Assembly: GCA_945861245.1 (NCBI GenBank)
Contig: CAMAUE010000052.1
Location: forward strand, 1 to 32,813
Source: Singulisphaera sp. GP187
Lineage (GTDB): Bacteria > Planctomycetota > Planctomycetia > Gemmatales > Gemmataceae
Length of the DNA: 32,813 bases
Direction of reading: 5' to 3'
Every line of letters starts with the position of its first letter. The first letter of the stretch is position 1. A program made the position numbers and the translations under genes. Of this stretch, positions 13,108-20,994 are shown one piece after another. Under the pieces are notes generated by a model that searched no databases, was not told the DNA's origin, and saw nothing but the letters and a program-made list of their open reading frames with translations.

Positions 13108-14511
13108 ATGCAACATCATCCGATGCATCGTCGCGATTGGTTCAAACTCGGCGGCCTGAGCCTCGGTGCTCTCGCTGCCGGCGTTTCGCCCAACCTCGCG
13201 CAGCTTCTCGCCAACGAATCGCAAATCGATCCCGATTTCTCCGTCATCCTGTTCTGGGCCAACGGCGGGCCGAGCCACCTCGAAACCTTCGACCTCAAAC
13301 CCGACGCTCCCGAAAACATCCGCGGCCTATTTCGCCCGATCCGCACGAACGTCCCTGGCATCGACATCTGCGAGCACCTTCCTCGTCTCTCCCGCATGGC
13401 TGACAAGTTCACGCTTCTCCGCAGCCTGCACCACGAACGCGGCGAACATTCCGGCGGGTCGCATCGCTTCCTCAGCGGGCACTCGTCGATCGCCGCCAAT
13501 CTGCAGAACGGCGAGTATCCCGAACTCGGCTGCGTCGTCGCCAAGCATCTCGATGGCCGCCAGCGAACCGGCGTACCTGCCTTTGTCGCCGACACGCAGT
13601 TCTACGGCGCCGGCCCGGCGTTTCTCGGTCGCGGCTATGCGCCGTTCATGGTCAGTCCGAACAACCCGATCTCTGCGAGTGGCAACAACACCTACGATCC
13701 GATCCCGATCTACGGCTCCGACGATTTGTCGCAGGGCGTGCAACTCTCCGCCGACTCAACGCTGCGCCTCCAGCAACGCGCGAATCTGCTGCACGATCTC
13801 GACAGCTTCCGCTCGGCAGCCATGCGTTCCGGCACGCTAGACACATGGGATCGCCATCATCGCCAGGCGGTCGAAATTCTCGCCAGTAGCCGCACGCGCG
13901 ACGCCTTCGATTTGCGCAATGAGCCACGCCACCTGCGCGAACGCTACGGCGACCACCTCTGGGGCAAGAGCCTGCTGACCTGCCGACGCTTGGTTGAGGC
14001 CGGCGTGCGTTTCGTGCAATGCCAAGCGACGTATCCGCGACTGCCGGCCGAGATCGCCCGCACGACGAACTGGGACGATCATTCCGTCAACGCCCACATC
14101 TTCGACGCCTACCGCATCAAACTGCCCGTGCTCGATCAAGCGATGTCTGCCCTGATCGACGATCTCTACGCCCGCGGCCTGGATCAGCGCGTGCTCTTCA
14201 TATTCTGCGGCGAGTTCGGCCGTACGCCGACGGTGCGCAACCAAGACCCGACCGGCCGCCCCGGCCGCGACCATTGGCCCCGCGCGATGAGCGTCTTTCT
14301 GTCCGGCGGCGGGTTGCGCATGGGCCAAGTCATCGGCAGCACCAACTCTCGCGGCGAACATCCCGTGAACCGCCCGCTCGACAGCAACAGCATGCTCGCC
14401 ACCATCTACCACCGCTTCGGCATCAACCCCCACGGCAGCATCCCCGACGCCACCGGCCGCCCGATCCCCCTGCTGCCACGTGGCGAGGTGATACGAGAGT
14501 TGGTCGCATGA
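13108..14511 (+). CDS. DUF1501 family protein with twin-arginine leader
   Basis: The product is 467 residues from the ATG at 13108; a second ATG at 13123 would begin 'MHRRDWFKLGGLSLGALAAG', the Tat leader itself. The DUF1501 signatures are present: 'DFSVILFWANGGPSHLETFD' near the start of the mature part, 'NIRGLFRPIRTNVPGI', 'HSGGSHRFLSGH', and 'FCGEFGRTP' with 'GRDHWPRAMSVFLSGGGL' near the C-terminus, which belong to the alkaline-phosphatase/sulfatase-like fold. Such proteins are very numerous in planctomycetes, often next to a DUF1549/DUF1553 cytochrome gene, but no partner is seen here. Their role is unclear. The stop overlaps the next gene's start (ATGATG). Confidence 0.93.
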   Translation: MQHHPMHRRDWFKLGGLSLGALAAGVSPNLAQLLANESQIDPDFSVILFWANGGPSHLETFDLKPDAPENIRGLFRPIRTNVPGIDICEHLPRLSRMADKFTLLRSLHHERGEHSGGSHRFLSGHSSIAANLQNGEYPELGCVVAKHLDGRQRTGVPAFVADTQFYGAGPAFLGRGYAPFMVSPNNPISASGNNTYDPIPIYGSDDLSQGVQLSADSTLRLQQRANLLHDLDSFRSAAMRSGTLDTWDRHHRQAVEILASSRTRDAFDLRNEPRHLRERYGDHLWGKSLLTCRRLVEAGVRFVQCQATYPRLPAEIARTTNWDDHSVNAHIFDAYRIKLPVLDQAMSALIDDLYARGLDQRVLFIFCGEFGRTPTVRNQDPTGRPGRDHWPRAMSVFLSGGGLRMGQVIGSTNSRGEHPVNRPLDSNSMLATIYHRFGINPHGSIPDATGRPIPLLPRGEVIRELVA

Positions 14512-15098
14512 TGCAATGGCACGATCTGTTGGGCGCGGTCCTGATCGATTTCTTCGACGGCTCTCCCTACGTCGTCGAGACCGAGGTCGATCTATCGCTC
14601 AAGAAGCAATTTCTCGACCTCGTGGTCATTCGCAAGACGCAAGGCGAATTCCATCGCCCGATGCCCGATGGTTTCGCGCCATTGGCCGACCATAACCTCA
14701 TTAGCTTCAAATCGCATCAGGATTCGTTCGACAGTTGGAGCCTGCTTGAGTTGCTCGGCCATTACGTGAACTATCGCAAACAGAAGAGCCCGGCTTTGGA
14801 CGCGCTGCTGCCAGAGGAACACTTTCGCCTCTTCGGTATCACGTCCCGATTTCCGGAAAACCTGGCCAAGCAAATCCGGCTGGAGGAAACCCAGTCTGGC
14901 GTGTACGATATAAACATTGGGGCCTTGCAAATTCGTTTGCTCGTGATACGAGATTTGCCGAACGAGCCAGTCAATGCGATGCTGAAATTATTCAGTATTG
15001 TGCCGACGCAGATCGAGTTCGCGTGCCAGAATTATCAGGCGATGTCCCACCACACAACTGGAATCGTAGACAAGTTGATTCGCATGTATCGAAAGTAG
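14508..15098 (+). CDS. Hypothetical protein, possible PD-(D/E)XK-like fold
   Basis: The product is 196 residues. It begins 'MMQWHDLLGAVLIDFFDGSP', continues with 'VVETEVDLSLKKQFLDLVVI' and 'LISFKSHQDSFDSWSLLELLGHYVNYRKQ', and ends in a helix-rich part. The order E..D..(8)..FLDLVVI, then a helix with 'ELLGHYVNYRK', recalls Rpn/transposase-associated nuclease-like proteins, but I cannot place a full catalytic triad, so this is only a suggestion. The first ATG lies inside the stop of the DUF1501 gene. The repeat protein gene follows ten bases after its stop; the two probably form a pair. Confidence 0.7.
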   Translation: MMQWHDLLGAVLIDFFDGSPYVVETEVDLSLKKQFLDLVVIRKTQGEFHRPMPDGFAPLADHNLISFKSHQDSFDSWSLLELLGHYVNYRKQKSPALDALLPEEHFRLFGITSRFPENLAKQIRLEETQSGVYDINIGALQIRLLVIRDLPNEPVNAMLKLFSIVPTQIEFACQNYQAMSHHTTGIVDKLIRMYRK

Positions 15099-15107
15099 GA
15101 TGAGAGA

Positions 15108-15392
15108 ATGGCTACCACCCTTGAAGAATTGGATCGGAAACTGATGAAGCAGACCATGGAAATGGCGACCGTGCAAGAGCGCCTGAGGGGATTGACCGCG
15201 GAGCAACTGATCAAGGAAATGCCGACGGACGAAATTCTAAAGGCACTACCTGCCGAGAAACGCTTGAAGGGTCTGCCCACCGAGGAGCGGTTGAAAGGCC
15301 TGCCCACCGATGAGCGGTTAAAAGGGATTCCGCCGGAAGAAATCGAAGCCTATTTGCGTTCACTTAAGCAAGAGAAGCCGAAACGTAGTTAA
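15108..15392 (+). CDS. Small nonapeptide-repeat protein
   Basis: The product is 94 residues. After a helical N-terminus ('LDRKLMKQTMEMATVQERLR') there are five near-perfect nine-residue units of the type LPTEERLKG: MPTDEILKA, LPAEKRLKG, LPTEERLKG, LPTDERLKG, IPPEEIEAY. At DNA level this is a 27-base tandem repeat. The C-terminus is basic. Similar 'EERLKGL' tails occur on or next to Rpn-like proteins in planctomycetes and cyanobacteria. The start at 15108 has AGGA upstream. It is ten bases after the preceding gene and likely works with it. The function is unknown. Confidence 0.75.
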   Translation: MATTLEELDRKLMKQTMEMATVQERLRGLTAEQLIKEMPTDEILKALPAEKRLKGLPTEERLKGLPTDERLKGIPPEEIEAYLRSLKQEKPKRS

Positions 15393-15588
15393 CTACGATT
15401 ACAAAGCGTGGCCCAAGCATCAGGGTGATCGCACCGATTCCTGGGGTGAAGCGAGGCGTGATAGGCGGCAGCCGAATCGGTTGTTGCATTTGACTTGGCC
15501 CGCACTAATTTCTGCGATATCGGGTTCCTTGCAACCGGCTGGCGAGGTATATGCAGCTGCCCAGCGGCAATGGTCATGTGGAGGCTTC

Positions 15589-16219
15589 ATGGGTAAGGCA
15601 AAAATCACGGTCCTGGAGGGCGAATGGTGGAGCAAGCATGAGGTTCCCCTAATTCTTCCTTTTCCACGCGCTCTCGATAAGTCATCGCGAAATTGATGTC
15701 AGTCATAAGTCAATCCGATGTGTGGAGGATATCGCCTACTACGTCTCACGAATTCCAAAGGGATCTGGAGTCATGCTCTATTTTGCATGTCACGGAGAAG
15801 CCCTGCATCTCATGCCCGCAGGTCGACGCGATAAAATCGATCAGGTCGAACTTCTGGATGCGCTGGGAAAGGCAAAGGAAGGGGCTATTTCATTTGTTCA
15901 CTTCGGTTGCTGCGAAATGATCGACCCAGACTTGCGGCGAGTTACGCATCAGAAAATACTTGATGCTACTGGGGCTAAGTGGGCTTCTGGATACACGACT
16001 TCTGTGGATTGGCTACAATCCACGCTCCTGGATCTCGCGCTTGTAACCGAGGTCTTCGTGCCCTATTGTGCATCTCCTGATGGACGCATCACAAAACCGA
16101 AGAAAACAGCGCAGGCATTCGTTGATTCGTACGAGCAATTAGCAAGAGCGCTCGGATTCAGTGCCCTCTCCCAATTCACCGCTGGCACGAAACTGTTCCC
16201 TGAGAGGTTGCACGGATGA
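15589..16219 (+). pseudogene. Caspase/CHAT-like protein, frameshifted near its N-terminus
   Basis: The ATG at 15589 opens 'MGKAKITVLEGEWWSKHEVP', then the frame is lost and stops at 15696. From about 15662 the next frame carries on: 'FHALSISHREIDV', 'EDIAYYVSRIPKGSGVML' and onward to 16219. The shift lies at CCTTTTCCAC (15658-15667), where one base lost or two gained would join the parts into about 210 residues. The body has a His in 'YFACHGEALHL' and a Cys in 'FVHFGCCEMID', spaced and framed as the His-Cys dyad of caspase-hemoglobinase (CHAT) folds; it resembles the small DUF6642-like group. No signal peptide or effector partner is visible. It could be a true pseudogene, a slippage-prone gene or a sequence error at a T-run. 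Confidence 0.65.
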
Positions 16220-16309
16220 CATGCACGCTGAGGAAACAAACACGCGTCGAACGAACCTCGCGAAGAATACGACAGGCGGACGCCGCGCTCGTTTAGCTTC
16301 CACGCGCCA

Positions 16310-16335
16310 GCGAGAGCGCGGGTTTGCGCTCTCGC
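16310..16335. repeat. Short perfect hairpin between convergent genes
   Basis: GCGAGAGCGC (16310-16319) is a perfect complement of GCGCTCTCGC (16326-16335) with loop GGGTTT. No T-run follows on either strand. It lies between the CHAT-like gene and the radical SAM gene. Confidence 0.75.
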
Positions 16336-16341
16336 CCCGCC

Positions 16342-18150
16342 CTACCCCACGACCTCCGCCATCACGCCCAGCTGCACCACGCTGCGGTTTTGCTCCTTCT
16401 CCAAATACTCGCGGCCCTTCTTGACGTTGATGTGGTCCCACGGCAAGACCTCATTCACAGGACGTGCTCGCTGCGAGTAGAACGCGGTGTCGATGCCGAG
16501 GTCGGCGAAGGTTTGCCACCAGATTTCGGGTTGGAAGCATTCGCTCCAGCCATCTAGCCGACAACCGCGGCGCCAGGCTTCTTCGAGGGCGACGGAGACG
16601 CGGCGATCGCCTCGGGTCAGGACGCCTTCCAATAGGCTTAGCTCGACATCGTGCTGCTTGATCTTCACGCTCTTGAGCCGGCAATTTCGGCGAAGATAGC
16701 TTCCCGCCCACTGGAAGTATTCGCGCGTCTGCATGCCGTTCCATTGATACGGCGTGTGTGGCTTGGGCACGAAGTTCGACACCGACGTCGTGACCTCGAC
16801 GAATCGGCCACGCACTTCTTTGCCGATGCGCGAAATCGTTTCCGACTGTTCGAGAATACCGTCGAGATCGATCTGGCGTTCGCCCGGCAGGCCAATGAGG
16901 AAGTAGAGCTTCACCTTCTGCCAGCCGGCCTTGAACGCCTCACGGCAGCCTTCGTAGAGGTCTTCGTTCTTGATCGGCTTGCGAATCTGCTCGCGCATGT
17001 CGTCACGCGCAACTTCGGGCGCGAGCGTCAGGCCGGCTTTACGCACGCCCTTCATCAGCTTGGGCAGCGAACGCAACTGGTGGTTCACGCGCAGGCTCGG
17101 CAACGAGATGCTGACGCCGAGCGGCGTGAAGACCTCGTGCATGCGGTTGACGAGTTGCTCGAAATAGGGATAATCACTGGTAGAAAGACTAAGTAAGCTG
17201 ATTTCCCTATGTCCCGTGTTGCGGTAACTTTCGAGCGCCGCCTTCACGATCGCTTCGACCGAACGAACACGCAATGGCCGTTTGATGACGGTGGACTGGC
17301 AGAATCGACACTGCCAGGGGCAGCCGCGCATGATCTCGAGCGCGATGCGATCGTGCGGCGTTTCGACAAACGGCACAACGGGCCTCGTCGGAAGCGGGAT
17401 CGCGTCGAAATCCTGCTCAATGGTGCACGCTCGAATCTCGCGCGGCACATCCGCGCGTGTTCGGTTCACGGCCGCGATTGTGCCGTCGGCGAGATACTCC
17501 GGTTCGTAAAACGAAGGGACATAGGCCCAGGCCCAGCTCGCACTGCTGACCAGTTCGGCCAGCATGTCGGCACGTGATTTGTCGCCGCGCTCTTTCATGG
17601 TGAGCCATTTGTCCATGATCCACGGCAGGCTTTCCTCGCCGTCGCCGATGACGAAGAGATCGATGAAGGGCGAGATCAGCTCGGGATTCTGCGCCCCCGG
17701 CCCGCCGGCGATGACGAGCGGATGGTCGAGCGTGCGGTCCTTGGCGTGCAGCGGGATGCCGCCGAGATCGAGCATCGTCAAGACGTTGGTGTAGCAGACT
17801 TCGTACTGAAGGCTGAAGCCGACGATGTCGAACTGATTGAGCGGCGTGAAAGTTTCGAGCGAATAGAGCGGCAGCTTGGCGTCGCGCAGCTCTTTCTCGA
17901 AATCGATCCACGGCGTGAACGCACGCTCGCACGCCCACTGCGGATCGTTGTTCATGATCGTGTAGAGCACCTGCAACCCGTGATGCGACATGCCGAGCGT
18001 GTAGGCATCGGGGAACGCCAGGCAGAGCTTGCCGCGAACGCTAGCGTGATCCTTGACGACGCTATTGAGTTCGCCACCGAGATATTGGGCGGGCGATTGC
18101 ACCCGCGGGAGGAATCGCATGACGGCGTTTTTGAGGGTGGTGTTTTGCAT
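16342..18150 (-). CDS. B12-binding domain radical SAM protein, TIGR03960 family
   Basis: The product is 602 residues. The N-terminus ('FLPRVQSPAQYLGGELN', then 'LAFPDAYTLGMSHHGLQVLY') is the start of the TIGR03960 family and covers the B12-binding-like domain. The radical SAM cluster motif is 'RGCPWQCRFCQ' (CX3CX2C, near residue 280), followed by 'ISLLSLSTSDYPYFEQLV' and 'LTLAPEVARDDMREQIRKP'. The C-terminal part ('FVPKPHTPYQWNGMQ', 'DRRVSVALEEAWRRGCRLDGW') is also family-typical. Members often pair with a DUF2344 protein (fused or adjacent); none is visible here. The reaction is unknown. The start at 18150 has AAGG nine bases upstream. It stands alone, convergent with the CHAT-like gene. Confidence 0.93.
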   Translation of the reverse strand: MQNTTLKNAVMRFLPRVQSPAQYLGGELNSVVKDHASVRGKLCLAFPDAYTLGMSHHGLQVLYTIMNNDPQWACERAFTPWIDFEKELRDAKLPLYSLETFTPLNQFDIVGFSLQYEVCYTNVLTMLDLGGIPLHAKDRTLDHPLVIAGGPGAQNPELISPFIDLFVIGDGEESLPWIMDKWLTMKERGDKSRADMLAELVSSASWAWAYVPSFYEPEYLADGTIAAVNRTRADVPREIRACTIEQDFDAIPLPTRPVVPFVETPHDRIALEIMRGCPWQCRFCQSTVIKRPLRVRSVEAIVKAALESYRNTGHREISLLSLSTSDYPYFEQLVNRMHEVFTPLGVSISLPSLRVNHQLRSLPKLMKGVRKAGLTLAPEVARDDMREQIRKPIKNEDLYEGCREAFKAGWQKVKLYFLIGLPGERQIDLDGILEQSETISRIGKEVRGRFVEVTTSVSNFVPKPHTPYQWNGMQTREYFQWAGSYLRRNCRLKSVKIKQHDVELSLLEGVLTRGDRRVSVALEEAWRRGCRLDGWSECFQPEIWWQTFADLGIDTAFYSQRARPVNEVLPWDHINVKKGREYLEKEQNRSVVQLGVMAEVVG

Positions 18151-18324
18151 GATTATTGCCTTCAGTCAAAGTTCGATGCTCAGTCATTATCGTACTTGGA
18201 AAAGAGCATTGAACAAAGGCGATTTTGGGGGAGTAGCGCGTCGAGGGTTGCAGTCTGATTAGCTGGCGGATAAACTGGCAAGAGAAACCTGGCCTTCTGA
18301 ATCGCCTGAAAGTGAGACCGCTGC

Positions 18325-18987
18325 ATGGTAGCTGTCATCGACCAACCATTGTCACAGATGGTGCTCCCCAACATTAGCTGGAAGACCTTTGAGAAAATTC
18401 TCGACGAGATCGGCGAGACGCACTATCGCGTCACGTATGACAACGGAGAACTCGAGTTCATGACCTTATCACTCGAACACGAAAACTACGGTCGGTGGAT
18501 TGGGCGGCTCATATTCCTCGTGGCCTTGGAATTGGGCATGCCGCTGCGTACCGGTGGATCTACGACGTTGAAGGAAGCACTGCGAAACATCGGACTTGAA
18601 CCGGACGAATGTTTCTGGATCCAACACGCGAAGGCGTTGCGCGGAAAGAAGAAATGGAGTGCCGGCAAAGATCCGCCACCCGATCTGGCGGTCGAAATCG
18701 ACATCACGAGCAGTTGGCTTGATCGATTGGGCATCTATGCGTCGCTGAAGGTACCCGAGGTTTGGCGATTCGACGGCGAAATGCTGAAAATCCTAATTCT
18801 GATGCCGAACGGCGAATATGCTGAGAAGCGCCGAAGTTTGACGTTTCCGTCGCTGCCAATCGATGAATTCGCGAACTTCGTGATTCGCCTGGATGCGGAG
18901 GACGAGATGCCGCTCGTTCAAGAATTCATCGCCTGGCTGCGGTCTGATGTCGTCGCAAAACCACGAGCGAAGAACGGCAAGAAATAG
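18325..18987 (+). CDS. Uma2 family endonuclease-like protein (DUF820)
   Basis: The product is 220 residues. The Uma2 pattern is clear: 'ISWKTFEKILDEIGETHYRVTYDNGELEFM', 'EHENYGRWIGRLIFLVALEL', then the PD-(D/E)XK core 'DPPPDLAVEIDITSSWLDRLGIYASLKVPEVWRFDG' is represented by its key residues Asp in 'PPDLAVEID' and Glu in the same strand. The family has a restriction-endonuclease fold and is present in many copies in cyanobacteria and planctomycetes, with no settled role. The basic tail 'KPRAKNGKK' is typical. The start at 18325 has a weak ribosome binding site. The ATP-grasp gene follows 15 bases after the stop. Confidence 0.9.
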   Translation: MVAVIDQPLSQMVLPNISWKTFEKILDEIGETHYRVTYDNGELEFMTLSLEHENYGRWIGRLIFLVALELGMPLRTGGSTTLKEALRNIGLEPDECFWIQHAKALRGKKKWSAGKDPPPDLAVEIDITSSWLDRLGIYASLKVPEVWRFDGEMLKILILMPNGEYAEKRRSLTFPSLPIDEFANFVIRLDAEDEMPLVQEFIAWLRSDVVAKPRAKNGKK

Positions 18988-19002
18988 CGTAACCTCTCAC
19001 CT

Positions 19003-19977
19003 ATGCAAATCTTCGTCTACGAATCACTCTGTGCCGGTGCCTTGGGTCATCCCGGCGAATCGCTCATACGCGAAGGCCGAGCGATGCTGATGGCCATCGT
19101 CGCCGACTTTCAAGCTATTCCCGATGTCGAAGTCGTGACGCTGTTTGCTGAACAGGTCGCGGCAACCGACGAGCGAGCGCGATTCTGTGAGTTGGCGAGC
19201 AAAGCCGACTGGACCATGGTCATCGCCCCGGAGTTCGACGACATCCTGCGGCAACGAAGCCAGGACGTGCTCGATGCGGGCGGCCGTTTGCTGGGGGCGT
19301 CGCCGGACGCGATCGAGTTGACGGGCGATAAATATGCGCTCGCACAGCATTTAAAACATCACAACGTGATCACGCCGAGAACGCACATTGCTGACCCGAC
19401 GACGATCGAACGTATGTGCTGCCCGTTTGTCTTGAAGCCACGGCATGGCGCGGGTTCCCAGGCCACTTACTTGGTACGCAAGCCTATCGAGAAGAAACGA
19501 ATTTGGCGGCAAGCGATTGCGGAATGGCCTGAAAACGATCTGATCGTTCAAGAATATTTCAAAGGACGCGCCGCCAGCCTCGCGGTAATAAGTGGACCTG
19601 GGGAGTTCCTCGTATTGCATCCAGCCTGGCAGCGTATTTCGAGAGACGGACGATTTCGTTACTTGGGCGGCGTAGTCCCTCTCGAAGGGCATTCAGCTCG
19701 CCTGGCATACGGCATGGGTAAAATGGTGGCCGAATGCATGGATGGGTTGCAGGGTTATTTCGGCATCGACATTGTGCTCGGAGCGGAGACTGACGTCGTG
19801 ATCGAGATCAATCCCAGGTTGACGACATCGTACATCGGCCTGCGGAGGCTTTGCCAGGACAACTTGGCGCACGCCATTTTGCGGGCAGTGATGGGGAACG
19901 AAATTGGCAACTTGAGGTGGTCGGACGACACCTTCACCTTCGACGCCGATGGCAAAGTGCGCATCCGCTCGGAGTGA
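19003..19977 (+). CDS. ATP-grasp domain protein, possible pterin/methanofuran-type ligase
   Basis: The product is 324 residues. 'MQIFVYESLCAGALGHPGES' opens a pre-ATP-grasp domain; 'LTGDKYALAQHLKHHNVITP' precedes the ATP-grasp core; 'FVLKPRHGAGSQATYLV' is the flexible Lys/Gly loop, 'LIVQEYFKGRAASLAVI' the hinge strand, and 'VVIEINPRLTTSYIGLRRL' the metal-binding strand with Glu and Asn. The start 'VYE.LC.G' resembles MfnD-like tyramine-glutamate ligases and the ATP-grasp proteins found with planctomycete tetrahydromethanopterin genes. This comparison is from memory and no other C1 gene lies in the window. The substrate is thus unproven. Confidence 0.85.
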   Translation: MQIFVYESLCAGALGHPGESLIREGRAMLMAIVADFQAIPDVEVVTLFAEQVAATDERARFCELASKADWTMVIAPEFDDILRQRSQDVLDAGGRLLGASPDAIELTGDKYALAQHLKHHNVITPRTHIADPTTIERMCCPFVLKPRHGAGSQATYLVRKPIEKKRIWRQAIAEWPENDLIVQEYFKGRAASLAVISGPGEFLVLHPAWQRISRDGRFRYLGGVVPLEGHSARLAYGMGKMVAECMDGLQGYFGIDIVLGAETDVVIEINPRLTTSYIGLRRLCQDNLAHAILRAVMGNEIGNLRWSDDTFTFDADGKVRIRSE

Positions 19978-19981
19978 ATGT

Positions 19982-20692
19982 TTACCCCGCGAAATTGTTG
20001 ATAATCCAGCGGTTCATATCGCGCAACATGTCGCGGTGGAGTTTGTGATTCGTGCTGTAGGTTTGCATTGATACGTTCATGCCCGTCGAATACAACAGGC
20101 GATGATCTTCGTGAGCCATACCCATCGGCACGACCGAATTCGCGATGCCATGGCCGATGAACACGTTCAACGACCGTACTTCCGGGAATCGCAGCAAAGG
20201 GCGGTCTTCACGAGGCATGCAACCATTCAACGCAATAACGCCGCTGATTTTTTCGGGAAACGATAGGGCCATACGATACGCCAAGGTGGCGCCCTCGGCA
20301 AAACCGGCAAGATAGATGCGTTCGGAATGGATGTGATAATGCGATCGCGTTTGCCGAATCGCTTCGAGTAGGTAGTCTTCGATCATGTCATAGTGCGAAC
20401 TGTCGCCCCAGGAAAATCTGAGTGCGCCCTTTTTGTTTGGGCCAAGGCAGACGGGGCCACGTAATCCGATCGACACATAATTACGTCGGCTGACGCGGGG
20501 GGCCAGACGCAGAATCTGCTCGTCGTTGCCGCCTTGACCGTGAAGGAACACGATGAGTGGATAGGGATAACGCGGTTCGTAACCGACCGGCGCAAAGGTC
20601 CGGATCGGCAGCGGGGACGGCGTTCGCGTTTCCGTCGTGTAGAAGCCTTCCTCAGGCCGAAACGTCTGCCAAGCTATATCGAGGGATGCCAT
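19982..20692 (-). CDS. Alpha/beta hydrolase fold protein lacking the nucleophile Ser (probable pseudoenzyme)
   Basis: The product is 236 residues, starting at 20692 ('MASLDIAWQTFRPEEGFYTT') with AGGA upstream. The fold resembles the phospholipase/carboxylesterase family: 'LIVFLHGQGGNDEQIL' is the oxyanion strand and 'ERIYLAGFAEGATLAYRMAL' is the nucleophile elbow. In that elbow the family's GFSQG is GFAEG: the catalytic Ser is Ala. The acid position, normally 'HGxxDxxVP', reads 'GHGIANSVVP', so Asp is Asn. The His appears kept in 'TNHKLHRDML'. The protein therefore looks folded but inactive, perhaps a binding or regulatory protein. It converges on the ATP-grasp gene with four bases between the stops. 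Confidence 0.85.
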   Translation of the reverse strand: MASLDIAWQTFRPEEGFYTTETRTPSPLPIRTFAPVGYEPRYPYPLIVFLHGQGGNDEQILRLAPRVSRRNYVSIGLRGPVCLGPNKKGALRFSWGDSSHYDMIEDYLLEAIRQTRSHYHIHSERIYLAGFAEGATLAYRMALSFPEKISGVIALNGCMPREDRPLLRFPEVRSLNVFIGHGIANSVVPMGMAHEDHRLLYSTGMNVSMQTYSTNHKLHRDMLRDMNRWIINNFAG

Positions 20693-20994
20693 CGCGAGTA
20701 TCCTGATCGTTCGGGGCCACATTTGCGTGGGGAGTGACTTCGTCGTTGAATAAAGTCTACGTCGATCTTGGGCGTGTGTCAACGCAACCCTGGTCGCGAC
20801 TTTAGTGAAAATCGCTCTTTTTTAGTTTTTGAGATTGCATCGTAACGATTAGTTGAAATGGACAAACCAGCGGAGAAATAACGGCTCGTGAGATTTTGTT
20901 CACAAAGCGATTCGGTTTTGCGACGTCCGCTTGCGGCTTAGCGCTTGCGCGGGATCATCCGAACGCTAAGCCGCAAGCGGAAATTCGCCGATCC
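20693..20994. other. Gene-free stretch with one palindrome
   Basis: About 300 bases lie between the start of the alpha/beta hydrolase gene and the end of the MFS gene, both on the minus strand. It holds the palindrome at 20927-20980 and an AT-rich patch (about 20805-20860). The patch has a weak four-base hairpin before a T-run on the plus strand, not convincing as a terminator because no plus-strand gene ends nearby. Confidence 0.6.
20927..20980. repeat. Perfect 17-bp-arm palindrome
   Basis: CCGCTTGCGGCTTAGCG (20927-20943) and its exact complement (20964-20980) flank a 20-base loop. It lies just downstream of the MFS-acyltransferase gene, on the minus strand. Confidence 0.92.

Noticed and set aside
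20800..20860. Intrinsic terminator at the T-rich patch
   Set aside because: The hairpin before the T-run is only four pairs and no plus-strand gene ends nearby.
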